A stretch of 64,000 nt of DNA, taken from Clostridiaceae bacterium M8S5 (GTDB taxonomy: Bacteria; Bacillota; Clostridia; Tissierellales; MCWD3). The position numbers and the translations under genes were made by a program. Positions within the stretch are counted from its first letter, which is position 1; each line of letters opens with the position of its first letter. The stretch covers positions 3,472,001 through 3,536,000 of the forward strand of contig CP118523.1 of NCBI GenBank assembly GCA_029227815.1, written 5' to 3'. The notes below the pieces were generated by a model, which was not told the origin of the DNA, did no database searches, and saw only the letters and a program-made list of their open reading frames with translations. Of the stretch, positions 62,499 to 64,000 are shown piece after piece.

Positions 62499-63285
62499 TT
62501 AGTTATAAAATGACCAGGCTATGACTGTAGCACTACCAGTTCCTTTTTCTTCATCAACTAATGTAAGTATGTCTATAATATTTTTTTCTATTTCTACTTT
62601 ATCGTTTTTATGTTTTTTAGTACAAATTTTATAAAAGTACTCAGAGTTTTCAAAAGGTCTGTTACCACACTCTAACACACCATCTGTAATTAAATAAAAA
62701 TGATTCCAACCTTCTCTTAACTCTCTTATCCCACTACTATAACACGGAACTTATAAACCAAACGTATTAACCTTACCCACCCACTGGTAAAATTGTCTTT
62801 GATTTAATGAATACTGTCCTAGCTCTGCTAATTCACTATGTAACAAATATATTAGATTATCACCTATAGAAAACCACCATACAAATTGTTCTTTTTGTAC
62901 ACAAATAAGACAAGTAGCCTCACCAGTTACTCTTTTGCATCGTTCTTGAAAATCATTGTTACTAAGGATTTTCAGCATTAAGTTTTGCATGTCGTGAAAT
63001 ACTTTAGCTAAAGGTTTTGTTAAAACATCTAGAAGCTTTTTTTGGTTTGCTCAGAAAGCAGTTAATATTAGTTCGGCGCTTTCGTGGGTGGTGTGAGCGT
63101 CTATTAACATTGCAAATTTTCATTTTCCTTTTTTATCTGCTTTATATATGCTCCATCTTCGTTTTTATTAGCCCTTTCATTACATTTCCCCCATAACAAC
63201 CTAAATATATATCATTACTGCTAGTAATCTGTATTTCTCCAAGATATCTTTCAACGTTACCTAGCCAGTAAATTTCACTGTACAT
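62499..63285 (-). pseudogene. Decayed PP2C-like serine/threonine phosphatase
   Basis: The minus strand from ATG 63285 reads WLGNVERYLGEIQI...CYGGN, shifts frame near 63170, then KFAMLIDAHTTHESAELILT, a TGA where Trp is expected, ANQKKLLDVLTKPLAKVFHD, the piece GDNLIYLLHSELAELGQYSL, an in-frame TAA at about 62751, and HFYLITDGVLECGNRPFEN to a final TAA at 62499. The Asp motifs (LIDAH, ITDGV) match PP2C-type phosphatases found in Firmicutes. At least one frameshift and three stops show it is inactive. It follows the M29 gene's upstream side and has no intact neighbour partner. Confidence 0.8.
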
Positions 63286-63531
63286 TACATACCACACCTT
63301 TCACATACTATTAATGATATCATTAATAATATATCAAAATCAAATCTTTTAAATATTCGTAATGACTACTATAATTTAAAACCTTAGAGAATACATTAAG
63401 TTCTATAATAAATTAAAACCGCAAAAAAACAAGATGCATAGCTTATTTAAAATATCAAAACCATACATCTTAATGTGCATAATATTTTAAATTAATTTGA
63501 TTGTCTACTTTACAATAGTTAGTCCAATTCA

Positions 63532-64000
63532 TTAGACTCTCTTTCCCTCAGATATATCTAAAGAAAAATAAAACTCTACTCCATTTTGTTTATTGTAAAC
63601 CCCATAATCACTATTGTGTTTATCAAGTATAGCTTTAACTATTGCTAAACCCAGTCCTATGCCTCCTTCGTTTCTACTATGAGATTTATCTACCTTAAAG
63701 AACCTTAACCAAATACTATCTAATTCTTCTTCTTTAAATCTTTGACCCTCGTTATACACATATATATAATTTTTTTTCTGCAAGGTTTTTCCTTTTATTT
63801 CTATAGTACTATCTTCTGATCCATATTTGATTGCATTAGATAGGAAGTTTTTTAGCACTTGTTCTATATTAAATTTGTCACCTTTTACTTTCTTGAAATC
63901 ACCATAAACCTTTATATCAATTCTTCTTTCTTTTAGCTTCACTTCTAGTGTATTTAGCACTTTGTCAATTACGTCTTTGATTTCAAATTCTTCAATTTTA
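63532..64000 (-). CDS. Sensor histidine kinase, C-terminal part (runs off the window)
   Basis: The frame enters from base 64000 and ends at 63532, giving about 155 C-terminal residues. It has the HATPase_c boxes NFLSNAIKYGSED (N box), a variant G1 (IYVYNEGQRFKEEELDSIWL) and GGIGLGLAIVKAILDKH (G2), so it is a membrane-sensor-type histidine kinase of the OmpR-partner group. The sensor and HisKA parts and the regulator lie outside the window. Similar kinases often control antibiotic or cell-wall stress genes, but no target is visible. Confidence 0.85.
   Translation of the reverse strand, partial: KIEEFEIKDVIDKVLNTLEVKLKERRIDIKVYGDFKKVKGDKFNIEQVLKNFLSNAIKYGSEDSTIEIKGKTLQKKNYIYVYNEGQRFKEEELDSIWLRFFKVDKSHSRNEGGIGLGLAIVKAILDKHNSDYGVYNKQNGVEFYFSLDISEGKRV

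Noticed and set aside
62751-62990. 79-codon ORF that could pass as a small protein
   Set aside because: It is an internal fragment of the PP2C-like pseudogene; homology continues on both sides past stops.

Overview
The window is AT-rich, has short intergenic gaps, strong AGGAGG-type ribosome binding sites, many TTG/GTG starts and typical Firmicutes hairpin-plus-T terminators. With ethanolamine-microcompartment genes, a GH18 chitinase, oxygen-sensitive Fe-alcohol dehydrogenases, a reductive-dehalogenase-like protein and a sigma-54 peptide-catabolism locus, it looks like a chromosomal piece of an anaerobic, mesophilic member of the Clostridia. No rRNA, tRNA, CRISPR array, phage or intact transposase gene was seen. 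Species cannot be fixed from the sequence.

Layout. 1-3.0 kb: an antibiotic-resistance-like islet on the minus strand, an MFS efflux pump and an ABC-F ribosome-protection protein, each behind its own short leader peptide and intrinsic terminator, the architecture of ribosome-mediated attenuation. 3.0-10.7 kb: a frameshifted small gene, a fusion of a YceG-like domain to a trypsin-like protease, a B12-binding-type radical SAM protein and a large secreted multidomain chitinase. 10.8-16.9 kb: peptide-end metabolism (M42 aminopeptidase, Crp-type regulator, DUF969/DUF979 membrane pair, pyroglutamyl peptidase) and an Fe-alcohol dehydrogenase. 17-31 kb: signalling and regulation: a 30-residue amphipathic peptide gene with its own promoter, a chemoreceptor, an AraC regulator, a two-component system, an HD hydrolase with a corrinoid/Fe-S protein, a second ABC-F, an MFS pump under a 53-bp palindromic operator with an ArsR-like regulator, and a TPR protein overlapping a 40-residue peptide gene that resembles a receptor/pheromone pair.

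31.2-39.5 kb: a minus-strand operon (MFS, M20 amidohydrolase, S9 peptidase, L-cysteine desulfidase-like protein) preceded by a textbook -24/-12 sigma-54 promoter and by a sigma-54 activator gene. 39.7-58.2 kb: a complete ethanolamine utilisation (eut) microcompartment cluster, transcribed leftward in the order eutS-P-V-W-A-B-C-L-(BMC/SAP)-E-M-T-D(pduL)-J-hyp-N-pduS-pduT-hyp-H-Q-G. The EutW/EutV kinase/ANTAR system is expected to read ethanolamine and to open terminators; two double-hairpin ANTAR targets, each with AxxGxx hexaloops, lie exactly before eutS and before eutA. EutBC splits ethanolamine with adenosylcobalamin (from EutT, reactivated by EutA), EutE oxidises acetaldehyde to acetyl-CoA, EutD makes acetyl-phosphate, EutG makes ethanol; EutS/L/M/N, a SAP-tailed BMC protein and PduT form the shell, and PduS/PduT add an electron-transfer route. 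At least five, probably six, cargo proteins carry a similar short amphipathic helix at one end, probable encapsulation tags.

58.3-64 kb: a membrane protein, a lipoprotein hydrolase, an M29 aminopeptidase with a truncated tandem copy of its own C-terminus, a decayed PP2C-like phosphatase pseudogene and the end of a sensor histidine kinase. A 120-bp MITE-like repeat with AGACTGTA ends occurs twice (5.1 and 30.0 kb). The strongest leads for something new are the TPR/peptide pair, the isolated 30-residue peptide gene, the YceG-protease fusion and the SAP-tailed shell protein.
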